NCBI RefSeq assembly: GCF_947242115.1
Contig: NW_026602919.1
Location: 124,001 to 188,000, forward strand
DNA: 64,000 nucleotides
Source of the DNA: Biomphalaria glabrata
Lineage: Eukaryota > Mollusca > Gastropoda > Planorbidae
Reading direction: 5' to 3'
Shown: positions 1 through 13,588 of the stretch, in pieces
How the letters are laid out: each line of letters opens with the position of its first letter
How positions within the stretch are numbered: position 1 is the stretch's first letter
Made by a program: the position numbers and the translations under genes
Notes under the pieces: model-generated
The model's database searches: none
Told to the model about the DNA's origin: nothing
What the model saw: the letters and a program-made list of their open reading frames with translations, nothing else

Positions 1-2332
1 CAGTGCACATCCTTTTTCTTGTTTTGCTTTTTTCACGTGCTACAATGCCTTGGACAAAGCATCATCATAACTTGGAATGTTTAAAGGCATTATAAAAATA
101 TCATAGAAGAATGAGTTTGTGAAATAACCGGTTATTTCAGTTCAGTTGAATAATAGTTGGGACATAATTAGTTGAGAGCAAGCTTTGAGGCTGATTCAAC
201 TCACTCGACATTAGTTGAGTGCGAAGTTTGTGAGGCTGCTTCAGCCCTCAAACCGGATGCTTGTAGACCACCTTCAATAGCTTGAACACGACGTCATCAA
301 AAATATTGTTACAGTCAGTTCATCAAAATGAAGTTGTCGGTCGACAAGCTCAAAACAGGAGTCAGCCGAAAATGCAAGCCTGAAACTTTTTATTGGGCTC
401 CAGCTATTCAACTGATGCACGTTTGCAAAACAAATGTTAAAAAAAAAAGGATGAAAATAGAAGCCATCAGATGTATATGATTGTGCAGGAACAGTTGGGA
501 TTTGTGTCGTTTGTATCACGCTCATCTCTCATCCACTGAGACATTGTGAAGCGATGTAACCAGTGATGTTTCGAAACATCTCTATTTAATTGTGATGAGG
601 ATATCTACAAACGTTTGTGTACAAATATGTGATAATTCGCAGATTTTTCATCTCTGCACTTAATGTGGTGATCAAAATGTATTTGCGATTCCCAGTGAAA
701 TCATTCTTTGAGTGCTTAAAAAAGAAATTCATAAGGATGTATAACTGTGTTAGACGTCTTCATTTATATTCCGATGGAAGGTTTGTAACAATAATTAAGT
801 CACACTCAAGGAACATAAGAACCTGTCCATCAAAGGAAATATCGCCGCTCGTGATGCAACGCACACTAATCAACATTTGTACTTGCAGACCAACTAAATA
901 GTTGCGGAGAAAACACATTTAATTGATGACTTTACTATGTTTAGCTTAGGACTTTTCAAAAGCGAAGACTGGACTCTTTAGCCATCTTCGTGTTCATAGG
1001 AAGGATTAATGGAGGACTTTTAAAATCGAAGACTGGACTCCTTAGCCATCTTCGTGTTTATAGGAATGATTAATGGAGGAATTTTTAAAGCGAAGACTGG
1101 ACTCCTTAGCCATCTTCGTGTTCATAGGAATGATTAACGTAGGAATTTTAAAAGTGAAGACTGGGCTCTTTAGCCATCTTCATGTTAAAAGGATGTAGTT
1201 GAGGACTTTTTCAAAGAAGATCGGTCTCGGTGGCCATCTTTGTACTTATAGGAAAGGATATTGTATTATGTTTTAAACATGAGGATTTTTAGCTGAGGAC
1301 TAGATGTATTAATAGTCATCAATTGAATTGTTGATCCAAGACAAAATAGTTGGTTATGTCTGTGTGCATTTGTAGACAACCCAGCAGTGCACATCCTTTT
1401 TCTTGTTTTGCTTTTTTCACGTGCTACAATGCCTTGGACAAAGCATCATCATAACTTGGAATGTTTAAAGGCATTATAAAAATATCATAGAAGAATGAGT
1501 TTGTGAAATAACCGGTTATTTCAGTTCAGTTGAATAATAGTTGGGACATAATTAGTTGAGTGCAAGCTTTGAGGCTGATTCAACTCACTCGACATTAGTT
1601 GAGTGCGAAGTTTGTGAGGCTGCTTCAGCCCTCAAACCGGATGCTTGTAGACCACCTTCAATAGCTTGAACACGACGTCATCAAAAATATTGTTACAGTC
1701 AGTTCATCAAAATGAAGTTGTCGGTCGACAAGCTCAAAACAGGAGTCAGCCGAAAATGCAAGCCTGAAACTTTTTATTGGGCTCCAGCTATTCAACTGAT
1801 GCACGTTTGCAAAACAAATGTTAAAAAAAAAGGATGAAAATAGAAGCCATCAGATGTATATGATTGTGCAGGAACAGTTGGGATTTGTGTCGTTTGTATC
1901 ACGCTCATCTCTCATCCACTGAGACATTGTGAAGCGATGTAACCAGTGATGTTTCGAAACATCTCTATTTAATTGTGATGAGGATATCTACAAACGTTTG
2001 TGTACAAATATGTGATAATTCGCAGATTTTTCATCTCTGCACTTAATGTGGTGATCAAAATGTATTTGCGATTCCCAGTGAAATCATTCTTTGAGTGCTT
2101 AAAAAAGAAATTCATAAGGATGTATAACTGTGTTAGACGTCTTCATTTATATTCCGATGGAAGGTTTGTAACAATAATTAAGTCACACTCAAGGAACATA
2201 TGAACGTGTCCATCAAAGGAAATATCGCCGCTCGTGATGCAACGCACACTAATCAACATTTGCACTTGCAATTAAGTAGTTGTGGAGAAACACATTTAAT
2301 TGATAAATTTACTGTCATTAGCTTAGGACTTT
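1..2332. repeat. Tandem duplication, period about 1384 bp
   Basis: The block starting at base 1 recurs from base 1385 with very few differences, up to about 2332, where the copies diverge. The left edge is cut by the window, so more copies may lie upstream. Each copy holds a short plus-strand open frame at 617-901 and 2000-2203. The second is cut to 67 codons by one substitution, and a minus-strand frame in copy 1 is lost in copy 2 through a poly-A length change. That pattern argues against coding. Confidence 0.9.
944..1265. repeat. 64-bp tandem repeat, about five units
   Basis: The word GAAGACTGG recurs near 964, 1028, 1092 and 1156 with a more diverged fifth unit near 1216. Each unit continues with a TTAGCCATCTTCGTG-type core. 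The array lies between the two copies of the 1384-bp duplication. Only the start of one unit is visible after the second copy. Confidence 0.85.
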
Positions 2333-2379
2333 TCCTTTGTGGGTGGTGAGTCCTTAATGTTTGGCTGCACACTTGGTAG

Positions 2380-2700
2380 GTTTTTCCTATCTGAGCTTGA
2401 GTTATTGCCATAAATGAGATAATTGAAATTAATGTTTTAGTTTTTTTGTTACTATAAATAACTGACATTTTTCTGGATGTAAAGACATGCTCCAATGTGA
2501 TTTTTTTTTTGTAATTCATCTAATTTTCTTTGTAAAATTTCTGTATCTTGAGTTGTTTTTATTGTTTTATATATTATTCAATTGTCTGGAAACAATCTGA
2601 CTTTTGTTCCTGAACTTATGCAATTTGGTAAATTATTTATGTACATTAAAAATAGTACTAAACCTAAGACTGAACCACATTTCCATTGACATGAATATTG
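2380..2700 (-). mobile_element. Jockey/CR1-like LINE fragment (RT region)
   Basis: The segment aligns by eye, on the minus strand, with the better preserved copy at 46925-48105 over the part encoding the catalytic-loop region of reverse transcriptase and the sequence after it. It is heavily mutated and has no open frame. It abuts the end of the 1384-bp duplication. Confidence 0.7.
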
Positions 2701-3089
2701 ATCATATAATTGACTTTTTTTTTTTTATAATTATAAAGTTCCATTTCATATTTTTTTTTTATAATTATAAAGTTCCATTTCAGATCTTTAAATTTTTCCA
2801 GTAATCCAACCACACAAAAACTTAATCTTCTATCAGCCTTCTCATGTTGCAGTGTTAACTTTTTATGTTCCTTTGTCTTCTTCATTGCTTATCTGAATTA
2901 GCTCTTGCTACTTTAGAAGTAAAATAACTGTTTTCTCTTACTTTATTTACAAATTCAAATTCATTCTTTAATAACATATAGCCTCCAATTAACTTTTAAA
3001 AAAATATTGTTAAAGGACTCTTTGGATTGCATCCAATTATCAATTCAAATGGAGAGTAGCCAGGAGTAGTTCTATCATCAATTCAGTAG

Positions 3090-3290
3090 TTATTATTGCC
3101 TTTGTAAGTGACCTCTAGCGTTCTCACCCTGAAGCCGCATGCAACCATGTGCTCTCTTCTGTGTCTTATAAATAGAGAGACTTCTTTTGGTCTGACAGTT
3201 ATGCTGGGCAGGGCATGTATTCCATATGGGTGATGAACGTATGCCAAAAGCAGTCTTTTTTGGTGAGGTGAAAGATGAACATGGTAACAG
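3090..3290. mobile_element. Small 5'-inverted LINE fragment (zinc-finger-tailed family)
   Basis: Bases 3186-3290 on the plus strand encode a WAGHV-like stretch matching 56318-56400. Bases 3090-3166 on the minus strand encode the next portion of the same family (EESTWLH-like at 56480-56540). Two adjacent segments of one element lie in opposite orientation, the 3' segment on the minus strand. This is the layout expected from twin priming, though two separate fragments cannot be excluded. Confidence 0.55.
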
Positions 3291-3416
3291 TGAATATTTC
3301 CAATAATCAGGGGACAAACATTTTTCATCACCATAGCTGTGATTCTTTCTGTTATCCATGGGCAGTCAATAAATGCTATTGGACATGATATATTGTTGTT
3401 TTGCCAGCATAATTTT

Positions 3417-3557
3417 CTTACTGTTACCCATCATATTTTCTTAGTTTTACCTGTCATATTTTCTTAGTTTTACCTGTCATATTTCCTTAGTTTTACATGT
3501 CATATTATCTTAGTTATACCTGTTATATTTTCTTAGTTATACCTGTCATAGTATCTT
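3417..3557. repeat. 23-bp tandem repeat
   Basis: About six units built on TTTTCTTAGTTTTACCTGTCATA, with scattered substitutions. No coding signal. Confidence 0.85.
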
Positions 3558-4007
3558 GTTTTAACATGTTTATCATTAGTGTCTGTGGTATATTTCACTA
3601 GTACACCATTAACATATGCTGGAAAAAATTCCAGTTTTACTTCAATATTATATACTGTAGGTTGGAACTTCATTTGTATTAACATTATTACTTTGTTACC
3701 TATTCTGATTTCCAATTCCTTATCTATTTCTTGGTACATTATATTTTTGGAGAATTAGATTCTTGTCTTTAATGTTGATAATAAATTTCTCTTTGGTGAT
3801 CTAGATTCCAATAATATTGCTTTTAACAGGATGCATTTCTTTCTTTGTTCTCTCTATTAATGAGTTAATAACACTCAAAGTCTTGCCTCTTAGTTTACAT
3901 ATGAATATATTAGAACAAGTATCTTCATTGTAATTGCAAGTTTTACAGATAGTCTGAAAATAACTATGTATTTCATCAGTATCTTTAAGGTCCCTCATTT
4001 TTGGCCT

Positions 4008-5068
4008 ATAAATATTCTCTTTATGCTCACGCTTGGTAGTTTCTGTTTTGTCTCCCTTGTTTGGAATTGCAGCTTTTATTTTTCAGTTTGTTTGTTTTTT
4101 TAAATTTCTGATTCTTTGTCTGGTTTTGCTTCCTTTTAATTTCTTTCAGCATCTAGTTGCATTTCTCTCTTCTCTTTGTGCTTTGTAAATATTCTCTATA
4201 TGTTCACGCTTGGTAGTTTCTGTTTTGTCTCCCTTGTTTGGAATTGCAGCTTTTATTTTTCAGTTTTTTTTTTTTTTTAAATTTCTGATTCTTTGTCTGG
4301 TTTTGCTTCCTTTTAATTTCTTTCAGCATCTGGTTGCATTTCTCTCTTCTCTTTGTGCTTTGTAAATATTCTCTATATGTTCACGCTTGGTAGTTTCTGT
4401 TTTGTCTCCCTTGTTTGGAATTGCAGCTTTTATTTTTCAGTTGTTTTTTTTTTTTAAATTTCTGATTCTTTGTCTGGTTTTGCTTCCTTTTAATTTCTTT
4501 CAGCATCTAGTTGCATTTCTCTCTTCTCTTTGTGCTTTGTAAATATTCTCTATATGTTCACGCTTGGTAGTTTCTGTTTTGTCTCCCTTGTTTGGAATTG
4601 CAGCTTTTATTTTTCAGTTGTTTTTTTTTTTTTAAATTTCTGATTCTTTGTCTGGTTTTGCTTCCTTTTAATTTCTTTCAGCATCTGGTTGCATTTCAAT
4701 CTTCTCTTTGTGCTTTGTAAATATTCTCTATATGTTCACGCTTGGTAGTTTCTGTTTTGTCTTCCTTGTTTGGAATTGCAGCTTTTATTTTTCAGTTGTT
4801 TTTTTTTTTTAAATTTCTGATTCTTTGTCTGGTTTTGCTTCCTTTTAATTTCTTTCAGCATCTAGTTGCATTTCTCTCTTCTCTTTGTGCTTTGTAAATA
4901 TTCTCTATATGTTCACGCTTGGTAGTTTCTGTTTTGTCTCCCTTGTTTGGAATTGCAGCTTTTATTTTTCAGTTGTTTTTTTTTTTTAAATTTCTGATTC
5001 TTTGTCTGGTTTTGCTTCCTTTTAATTTCTTTCAGCATCTGGTTGCATTTCTCTCTTCTCTTTGTGCT
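4008..5068. repeat. 179-bp tandem array, about six units
   Basis: Units start with AATATTCTCTATATGTTCACG and repeat at 179-bp spacing. They differ mainly in the length of an internal T run and in a few substitutions (CATCTAGTTG alternating with CATCTGGTTG). The near identity indicates recent amplification. The strong polypyrimidine character makes minus-strand reading purine-rich. Confidence 0.93.
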
Positions 5069-6139
5069 CTCGCCAACTCTTTAAAATATCAACTTGATTT
5101 TCTTTCCTTTCCATTTATGTCAAAACATCTTTCTTTTCTTCATCTTTAAGACCAAACAATTCAGCAACTTTCTTTAGTTCAGTATATCCATCCATGTATC
5201 TATTAATACTTATCAAATGTACCAATGCATTCTGTACTTTTTTTTATAGATAATAATGATATCTAATATCTTTTATAGTTTACAATCACTGACAATATTA
5301 TCAAGCCAATACTATTGTGATTAACATAACACACTAAATTGTCAACAATCTAATAATCAATGTCATAATCAATTATTATGTCTTTACAATATATTATTTT
5401 GTCATATAGAAAGAGAAAACAAAATTAATAAAATATTATAATGTAAAAAAAAAATGTAACAAAGTTTATACCAAAATGTTACAATTATATAAATGATGAT
5501 ATGATGATGACTCAGTGCACTGAAAACTTTGATTAAATTGAGGAGGATTCAAGCAACACATTGACCTCACTCTCTTACCCTAAAGCACATCCTGTTCCAA
5601 AAGCAAGATTTGGTCAATATATAAAAACAAACAAGCACAGCAGGAAAAAAAGACAGAAAATTTTCAAGAAATACTATATATACTTACAAATATAAATAAA
5701 AATGACTTAAAGACCCCAAGAAATTGTGCACAATATTAATACAATGTAAACATTAAAATAAACAATAGTCTAAACACAAAAATCTACTAGTGTTAAATCT
5801 GCGACCTCTAAAACCTTATGTTCTGATCATATAAATATATTTTTTTACACATTGAAAAAAGACAAAATTTAACAAGGACACAATATCAGTGATACCAAAT
5901 TTTGACAAGAACAAAACTGTCAACAGCTTTCTAAATATAGAACATAAAAATTAAAAATGAAAATCAAAATTATCAGTAATATATTTCAATACTGATTATC
6001 TTCCTGTAATGTCATTGAATACTAGCACTGATATAGCTCATCACTTTGAAGAGTGCTTCTTAATCTTTTCACTGTCCAACTTCAATAGAATGTATATATA
6101 AATATATATACTTTTACTGCACAAAATTACTGACTATTA
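5069..6139. other. AT-rich non-coding stretch
   Basis: No convincing coding frame, splice-bounded exon or known mobile element. It consists of AT-rich unique-looking DNA running into the following array. Confidence 0.5.
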
Positions 6140-9100
6140 CTTGAGATGTATAATATACATCAGCACAAAATTACTGCCTTTGTCCAAATTTACAATTACT
6201 GTCCAACTTCAATACAATATATATACTTGTACTGCACAAAATTACTATTATTTGATGAGATATATAATATACACAAATGTACTGTGTCAAAATTTACAAT
6301 TACAGTTCAACTTCAATGCAATATATATACTTGTAATGCACAAAATTACTGACTATTACTTGATGAGATATATAATATACATTGGCATAAAAATATTGTC
6401 TGCCTGTGTCAAAATTTACAATCACTGTCCAACTTCAATATACTATTTACTAATTAATTGTTGGTGCACCTGAAGTGTCTGGTTGATTTTTTGGGGCACT
6501 TTTTCATCCTTCAACTGTCTACAAGTGTTTACATACTATTTACAATCACTGTCCAACTTCAATATACTATTTACTAATTAATTGTTGGTGCAACTGAAGT
6601 GTCTGGTCAATTTTTGGGGCACCTTTATCATTTTTCAACTGTCTAGGAGTGTTTACATACTATTTACTAATGAGATATATAATATACACAAATGTACTGT
6701 CTGCCTGTGTCAAAATTTACAATTGCAGTTCAACTTCAATGCAATATATATACTTGTACTGCACATAATTACTGACTATTATTTGATGAGATATATAATA
6801 TACATTGGCATAAAAATATTGTCTGCCTGTGTCAAAATTTACAATAAGTGTCCAACTTCAATATACTATTTACTAATTAATTGTTGGTGCACCTGAAGTG
6901 TCTGGTCAATTTTTGGGGCACCTTTATCATTTTTCAACTGTCTAGGAGTGTTTACATACTATTTACTAATGAGATATATAATATACACAAATGTACTGTC
7001 TGCCTGTGTCAAAATTTACAATTGCAGTTCAACTTCAATGCAATATATATACTTGTACTGCACATAATTACTGACTATTATTTGATGAGATATATAATAT
7101 ACATTGGCATAAAAATATTGTCTGCCTGTGTCAAAATTTACAATAAGTGTCCAACTTCAATATACTATTTACTAATTAATTGTTGGTGCACCTGAAGTGT
7201 CTGGTTGATTTTTTTGGGGCACTTTTTCATCCTTCAACTGTCTACAAGTGTTTACATACTATTTACTAATGAGATATATAATATACACAAATGTACTGTC
7301 TGCCTGTGTCAAAATTTACAATTGCAGTTCAACTTCAATGCAATATATATACTTGTACTGCACATAATTACTGACTATTACTTGATGAGATATTTAATAT
7401 ACATTGGCATAAAAATATTGTCTGCCTTTGTCAAAATTTACAATAAGTGTCCAACTTCAATATACTATTTACTAATTAATTGTTGGTGCACCTGAAGTGT
7501 CTGGTTTATTTTTTGGGGCACTTTTTCATCCTTCAACTGTCTAGGAGTGTTTACATACTATTTACTAATGAGATATATAATATACACAAATGTACTGTCT
7601 GCCTGGGTTAAAATTTACAATTACAGTTCAACTTCAATGCAATATATATACTTGTAATGCACAAAATTACTGACTATTACTTGATGAGATATATAATATA
7701 CATTGGCATAAAAATATTGTCTGCCTGTGTCAAAATTTACAATCACTGTCCAACTTCAATATACTATTTACTAATTAATTGTTGGTGCACCTGAAGTGTC
7801 TGGTTGATTTTTTGGGGCACTTTTTCATCCTTCAACTGTCTACAAGTGTTTACATACTATTTACAATCACTGTCCAACTTCAATATACTATTTACTAATT
7901 AATTGTTGGTGCAACTGAAGTGTCTGGTCAATTTTTGGGGCACCTTTATCATTTTTCAACTGTCTAGGAGTGTTTACATACTATTTACTAATGAGATATA
8001 TAATATACACAAATGTACTGTCTGCCTGTGTCAAAATTTACAATTGCAGTTCAACTTCAATGCAATATATATACTTGTACTGCACATAATTACTGACTAT
8101 TATTTGATGAGATATATAATATACATTGGCATAAAAATATTGTCTGCCTGTGTCAAAATTTACAATAAGTGTCCAACTTCAATATACTATTTACTAATTA
8201 ATTGTTGGTGCACCTGAAGTGTCTGGTTGATTTTTTGGGGCACTTTTTCATCCTTCAACTGTCTACAAGTGTTTACATACTATTTACTAATGAGATATAT
8301 AATATACACAAATGTACTGTCTGCCTGTGTCAAAATTTACAATTGCAGTTCAACTTCAATGCAATATATATACTTGTACTGCACATAATTACTGACTATT
8401 ACTTGATGAGATATATAATATACATTGGCATAAAAATATTGTCTGCCTGTGTCAAAATTTACAATAAGTGTCCAACTTCAATATACTATTTACTAATTAA
8501 TTGTTGGTGCACCTGAAGTGTCTGGTTGATTTTTTGGGGCACTTTTTCATCCTTCAACTGTCTACAAGTGTTTACATACTATTTACAATCACTGTCCAAC
8601 TTCAATATACTATTTACTAATTAATTGTTGGTGCAACTGAAGTGTCTGGTCAATTTTTGGGGCACCTTTATCATTTTTCAACTGTCTAGGAGTGTTTACA
8701 TACTATTTACTAATGAGATATATAATATACACAAATGTACTGTCTGCCTGTGTCAAAATTTACAATTGCAGTTCAACTTCAATGCAATATATATACTTGT
8801 ACTGCACATAATTACTGACTATTACTTGATGAGATATATAATATACATTGGCATAAAATTATTGACTTCATCTGTCTACGAGTGTTTACATACTATTTAC
8901 TAATGAGATATATAATATACACAAATGTACTGTCTGCCTGGGTTAAATTTTACAATTACAGTTCAACTTCAATGCAATATATATACTTGTACTGCACAAA
9001 ATTACTGACTATTACTTGATGAGATATATAATATACATTGGCATAAAATTATTGACTTCATCTGTCTACGAGTGTTTACATACTATTTACTAATGAGATA

Positions 9101-9345
9101 TATAATATACACAAATGTACTGTCTGCCTGGGTTAAATTTTACAATTACAGTTCAACTTCAATGCAATATATATACTTGTACTGCACAAAATTACTGACT
9201 ATTACTTGATGAGATATATAATATACATTGGCATAAAAATATTGTCTGCCTGTGTCAAAATTTACAATCACTGTCCAACTTCAATATACTATTTACTAAT
9301 TAATTGTTGGTGCACCTGAAGTGTCTGGTCGATTTTTGGGGCACC
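6140..9345. repeat. Higher-order tandem array, about 299-bp unit
   Basis: The unit combines two related halves, each with a GATATATAATATACA motif and an AAAATTTACAAT motif, plus a linker with GGTGCACCTGAAGTGTCTGG. Full units are nearly identical (6582-6880 and 6881-7179). Others lack a half or carry an extra linker, giving a mosaic of variants. Repeated open frames of 92-110 codons here are simply the unit read in frame, and they lack features of a protein. Confidence 0.92.
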
Positions 9346-9589
9346 TTTTGTCATCCTTTTGATTTGTGATAGGGCAATGCAATTGTGATAATATAATATT
9401 AAAAATAGATTTTTATTAATTTATGTAAATGTTTACTATTTTCACCATCTGAGCTGTGAATGAATCTTGTTTTTAATGACCCAACTGTATAAAACTTAGC
9501 TCTTGAGCTATGAAGGGGGAATAACCCTTGAGAGATTATGGGCATGACATAGCCTTAATTGTGCTGATGTGCCAAAAACCAAAAATATC

Positions 9590-10505
9590 AATACCTTCCA
9601 ACTGTTGGGCACCTATATGGTCATCAATTGTTGGAATACTTCATCCCTCATACCAACTGTTGGGCACCTCAAGTGTGTCCTGTCAGCTATTGGGGCACCA
9701 CAAGTGTCCTAATGACTGTTTGGGCACCTCAAATATCCTTTTAACTTGAGGCACTATAGGTATTGTATCTATTGTTGAAGCACTTCAAATGTCCTATCAT
9801 TTGTTGGGGCATCTCATTTATCCTAACAACTGTTGGGCACTTCAATAATCTTATTTTTGGGCACTCCAAGTGTTCTATCAATTGTTTGGGCACTCCAAGT
9901 GTTCTATCAATTGTTTGGGCACTCCAAGTGTCCTATCAATTGTTAGGCACCTCATCGATCATACCAACTGTTGTCCACCTCAAGTTTGTCCAATCAGCTG
10001 TTGGGGCACCACAAGTGTTTCAACACTTTTTAGGCACCTCAAATGTCCTTATAACTGATGGGGCACCTCAATATCCTATCAATTGGTAGGGCACCTCAAG
10101 TATCCTATCAATTGGTAGAGCACCTCTAGTGTCCTATCAATTTGTAGGGCACCTCTTGTTCTATTGTTTGGTAGGGCACTTCAAGTATCCTATCAGTTGG
10201 TAAGGCACCTCTTCTTTCCTACCAAATGTTAGGTCACCACAAGTCTCCTATTAACTGTTGGGGTACCTAAAGTATCCTATCATGGGGCATCTCATTCATC
10301 CTAACAACTCAATGGTCTTATTGTTGGGGCACTCTAAGTGTCATATCAATTGTTGGGCACCTCATCCATCATACCAACTGTTGTTCACCTCATGTTTGTC
10401 CTATCAGTTGTTGGGGCACCACAAGTGTCCTAACAACTGCTTGTCCTTTTAACTTATGTGGCACCTCAAGTGTCCTATTAACTGTTGGGGCACATCAAGT
10501 ATTCA
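9590..10505. repeat. Decayed array of about 33 bp per unit
   Basis: Diverged units resemble GGGCACCTCAAGTGTCCTAT followed by CAACTGTTGG. The same motif forms the linker of the 299-bp unit just upstream, so the two arrays are related. Confidence 0.8.
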
Positions 10506-10509
10506 TTCA

Positions 10510-10553
10510 ACTCTCTCTCTATATATATATATATATATTATATTATATTATGT
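10510..10553. repeat. (TA)n microsatellite
   Basis: A CT run passes into a TA run and then into TATTA-type variants. Confidence 0.9.
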
Positions 10554-13020
10554 TAGTTTTGATTACCATTATAAATATATATGATTATGGTTATTATATA
10601 GTATATATAATCTGCAGTGTTTTTACAAATGTGTAGTCCTGCTTATTACTCCCAGAACCACTTTTTTTTTTTTCAGTTTCATTAGCAACATATGAATTTA
10701 TATATTTGAAATGTTTAATCACACTTCTTTTTACTGAAGTTTAATTTTTTGTTAACAGATATCAAGCTACAAAATAAAATTCCAATTTTTTAGGTTCTCG
10801 CCTATATCTGCAATTTATATCTATATATTAAGTTTTGTTACCTTGAACTCTTTCAAGTTTTTGTTACACAACTTTATATTTCAGATTCTTTTTGTTCTTC
10901 CTTAGGTTCAAATGTATCAGTTGTTTTTGTTGACAGATATCAAGGTACAGAAATAAGAATCTAATTTAGAGTTTTTTAAAGCTTGATTAGTCATAATATT
11001 TGCACTATTATTTCCAATATGTGCCAGAGTGTCTGCTAAATGTAACTAGTATGATTAAAAACATGGTCATTGCAAAGTCTAACATATGGACAAGTAGGAT
11101 GCTTGGGGCTTGATTCAGTGAAAGAATGTTGGACAAGCAGAAGTGTTATGGAGTGTGTGTGTTTTTATGGTGACTGTGGTAAGAGGTAAGCGATTGGATG
11201 TGAATGATGCAAAAGTGGCATTGTCGTCACTGGGTCTTAGTTAGGGGAGACGACTCCAGAATGTAAGACTGAAAGGTTGTGTTATTGTAGTGAGTTAGAT
11301 TGTAAGAAATTTTATTACTTAAGTCTACTACATTTATTTCATGTGATCACAAGTATTATAAATGTTATATTTAGTTTTGTTCACAAGGAAGTTGTTCAAG
11401 TTCTTATTAGCTAAGATATATTATGCCTTCAACAGTTTAGTTGCCTACCAGCAGTTTGGTGCTACAAGTCAACAACAGTCAGACTAAATTAAATAAAGCC
11501 ATGTCTATTTCTACATGATTTTGTTGCTACTAACCTGGTGTTACTAACAACTAACTTGAAAAGGGAGAGGGGAATTATCATCTTATTCATGCTCTAACTC
11601 TTCAAATTCTATAGAATTGCAGAGAACTGACATGAAATAAAACATTAACAAAATGTGTATTATAATTGTCATTTTTCCTCTACTTAGCATTTTTTTTTTC
11701 TCCTAGATTTTCATAATATTTTGTTGAAGTCATTTCAGTTCTCAATTATTTTGTGCACTAAGTTACAAGAAAAAATTCAAGCAAAAGAGGTCACTACACT
11801 AAGACTTTGTCTTCTCATAAGAAAGGATGGCTGCCTGGTCATGTGATATATGTGCTGGACTGTGTGTGGTCATCTTGATGCTCATATCTTGTCTGATATT
11901 TATTCTGCTGGACATTTGGTCAAGGAAGTAGATTCCCTTCAGCTCTCAAGAAACATTCAAAACATGTCAAACATTTGACAAGAATATCAAGCAAGTGCAG
12001 TGTACATGTAAGTAATGTTGAAACATTATCTGATCTCATTTATGCATTCTTGAGGACGATCTGCAGCCACTAAACCAGTTACATCAGATCTGGATAAAGT
12101 GGTCGCCTCCTCTTCATTAAGGCTAGAACAGAAAGATTTTATTATTCTTTTACTCTACTTTCTGTCAGTGTGTTTCATAGTCATTTGTCACATCACTGAG
12201 AAACTTAGTTCATTAAGCACTGGCTGTATAAGACTGAGTGTTTATATTTTTTGTGTGTGAATGTTGTTCCTGTTTGCATCTATATTGTCATTGTTATAGT
12301 AGTAATCCTAAGGATAATTGTAATCAAACTGAATTTTCATTTGTTTGGATCTTATCTCGTGGGAATTTTAAACTTGATAATTTGCTCTTTGCTTACATTT
12401 TGATTTTTAAGTACATTCTAAAAGAAATACAATACATAAGGATAGAAAAAGGAGAGCAAACAATATAGAGATTGGCTGAAGCAATATAAAGAAAGTGAGA
12501 TCAAATAAAAGAATATATAAAAAGAATAAACCTAGAGAATTTGAAACAATCTAGACAGTCTCTGTAGCTATTTGGAAAGATTGCTATTGCCAACTAAACA
12601 AAACAAATTAGTTTGGACTACAAGCAAAAGAACTTAAAAAGTTGTGATTTTATTTTCTAGAAAAGCACAAACTTTATAGCAGAATTTTCACTCTAAATAT
12701 TAAAGCTTTCTGTATTCTGTACATTAGATACACTAAATAGCTAGTTATTTATAGTTTTTTGGCATAATTGAAAATCTTCAATAAATTCCTTAGAATTTAA
12801 AGGCTTAATAAAACTTAAATTTTTTTTTCACTTAATTTGGGTAGTTATTCTTTGCTGCTGTAGTAGGTGTCTTGAGTGTATTTTTTTTCTTTAAAGTTTA
12901 TTCATAAAATACTAAGTTAAAACATAAAGCTGCATCATCAGAATAGTTTTATTGAACATGAAAAGAAAAGCAATAGAATTTTTTTTTTCCCTTTTCAAGG
13001 CAAAAGTTTTTCTTATTCTT
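10554..13020. other. AT-rich non-coding stretch with a SINE scrap
   Basis: No recognisable gene. Bases near 11911-11975 resemble the 3' half of SINE family B (see 51578-51740), badly decayed. The rest is AT-rich with short poly-A and poly-T runs. Confidence 0.45.
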
Positions 13021-13025
13021 ATTTA

Positions 13026-13200
13026 GACCAACATGATGAAGATGTAGACCAACATGATGAAGATGTAGACCAACATGATGAAGATGTAGACCAACATGAT
13101 GAAGATGTAGACCAGCATGATGAAGATGTAGACCAACATGAAGATGTAGACCAACATGAAGATGTAGGCTGACATGATGAAGATGTAGACTGACATGAAG
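13026..13200. repeat. 21-bp (and 18-bp) tandem repeat
   Basis: GACCAACATGATGAAGATGTA is repeated about five times, then come 18-bp units lacking GAT. On the plus strand it reads as a seven-residue DQHDEDV repeat without stops until 13172. A pyrimidine tract and an AG occur just upstream near 13000, so a small acidic-repeat exon is conceivable, but no donor site or homology supports it. Confidence 0.8.
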
Positions 13201-13588
13201 ATGAAATGTAAACCAAAATATTCATCAAGAGATGTATGGAATAAAAAGGTAAGCAAAGCTATGTATATCAATTAATATTGTTTTTATACTAAACCTCTAA
13301 GTAAATCTTTGCCAAGTTTTGTGTTTCACTGACTATGAAAATGTTTTGATCAATTTTTGTTCTCTTTACAGTGAACATCTTGAGAGGGAAAACAATTCCT
13401 AGAGGCAAAGACACAGACACAGTAGATACATAAGAGATTGTTTCCTTTTCTACCATCATTTAGAGCCTTTTTTTGTGAGGGAACCTGCATCTGAAAGAAC
13501 TGAACATTTCCCTAATGCTACTTCAAATTCAGATCTTCTCCCAACCTCAGGCTGAGTACCCGTGGTCACCTACTTTATGTTACATTAC

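Noticed and set aside
617-2203. Duplicated small gene of 67-94 codons
   Set aside because: It lies in the 1384-bp tandem duplication. The frame end is not conserved between the two copies, and no motif is recognisable.
6141-8903. Family of small proteins of about 100 residues
   Set aside because: All are the same tandem unit translated. They are low complexity and change with unit variants.
13026-13200. Acidic DQHDEDV repeat protein exon
   Set aside because: Only a short in-frame tandem repeat, with no donor site and no homology.
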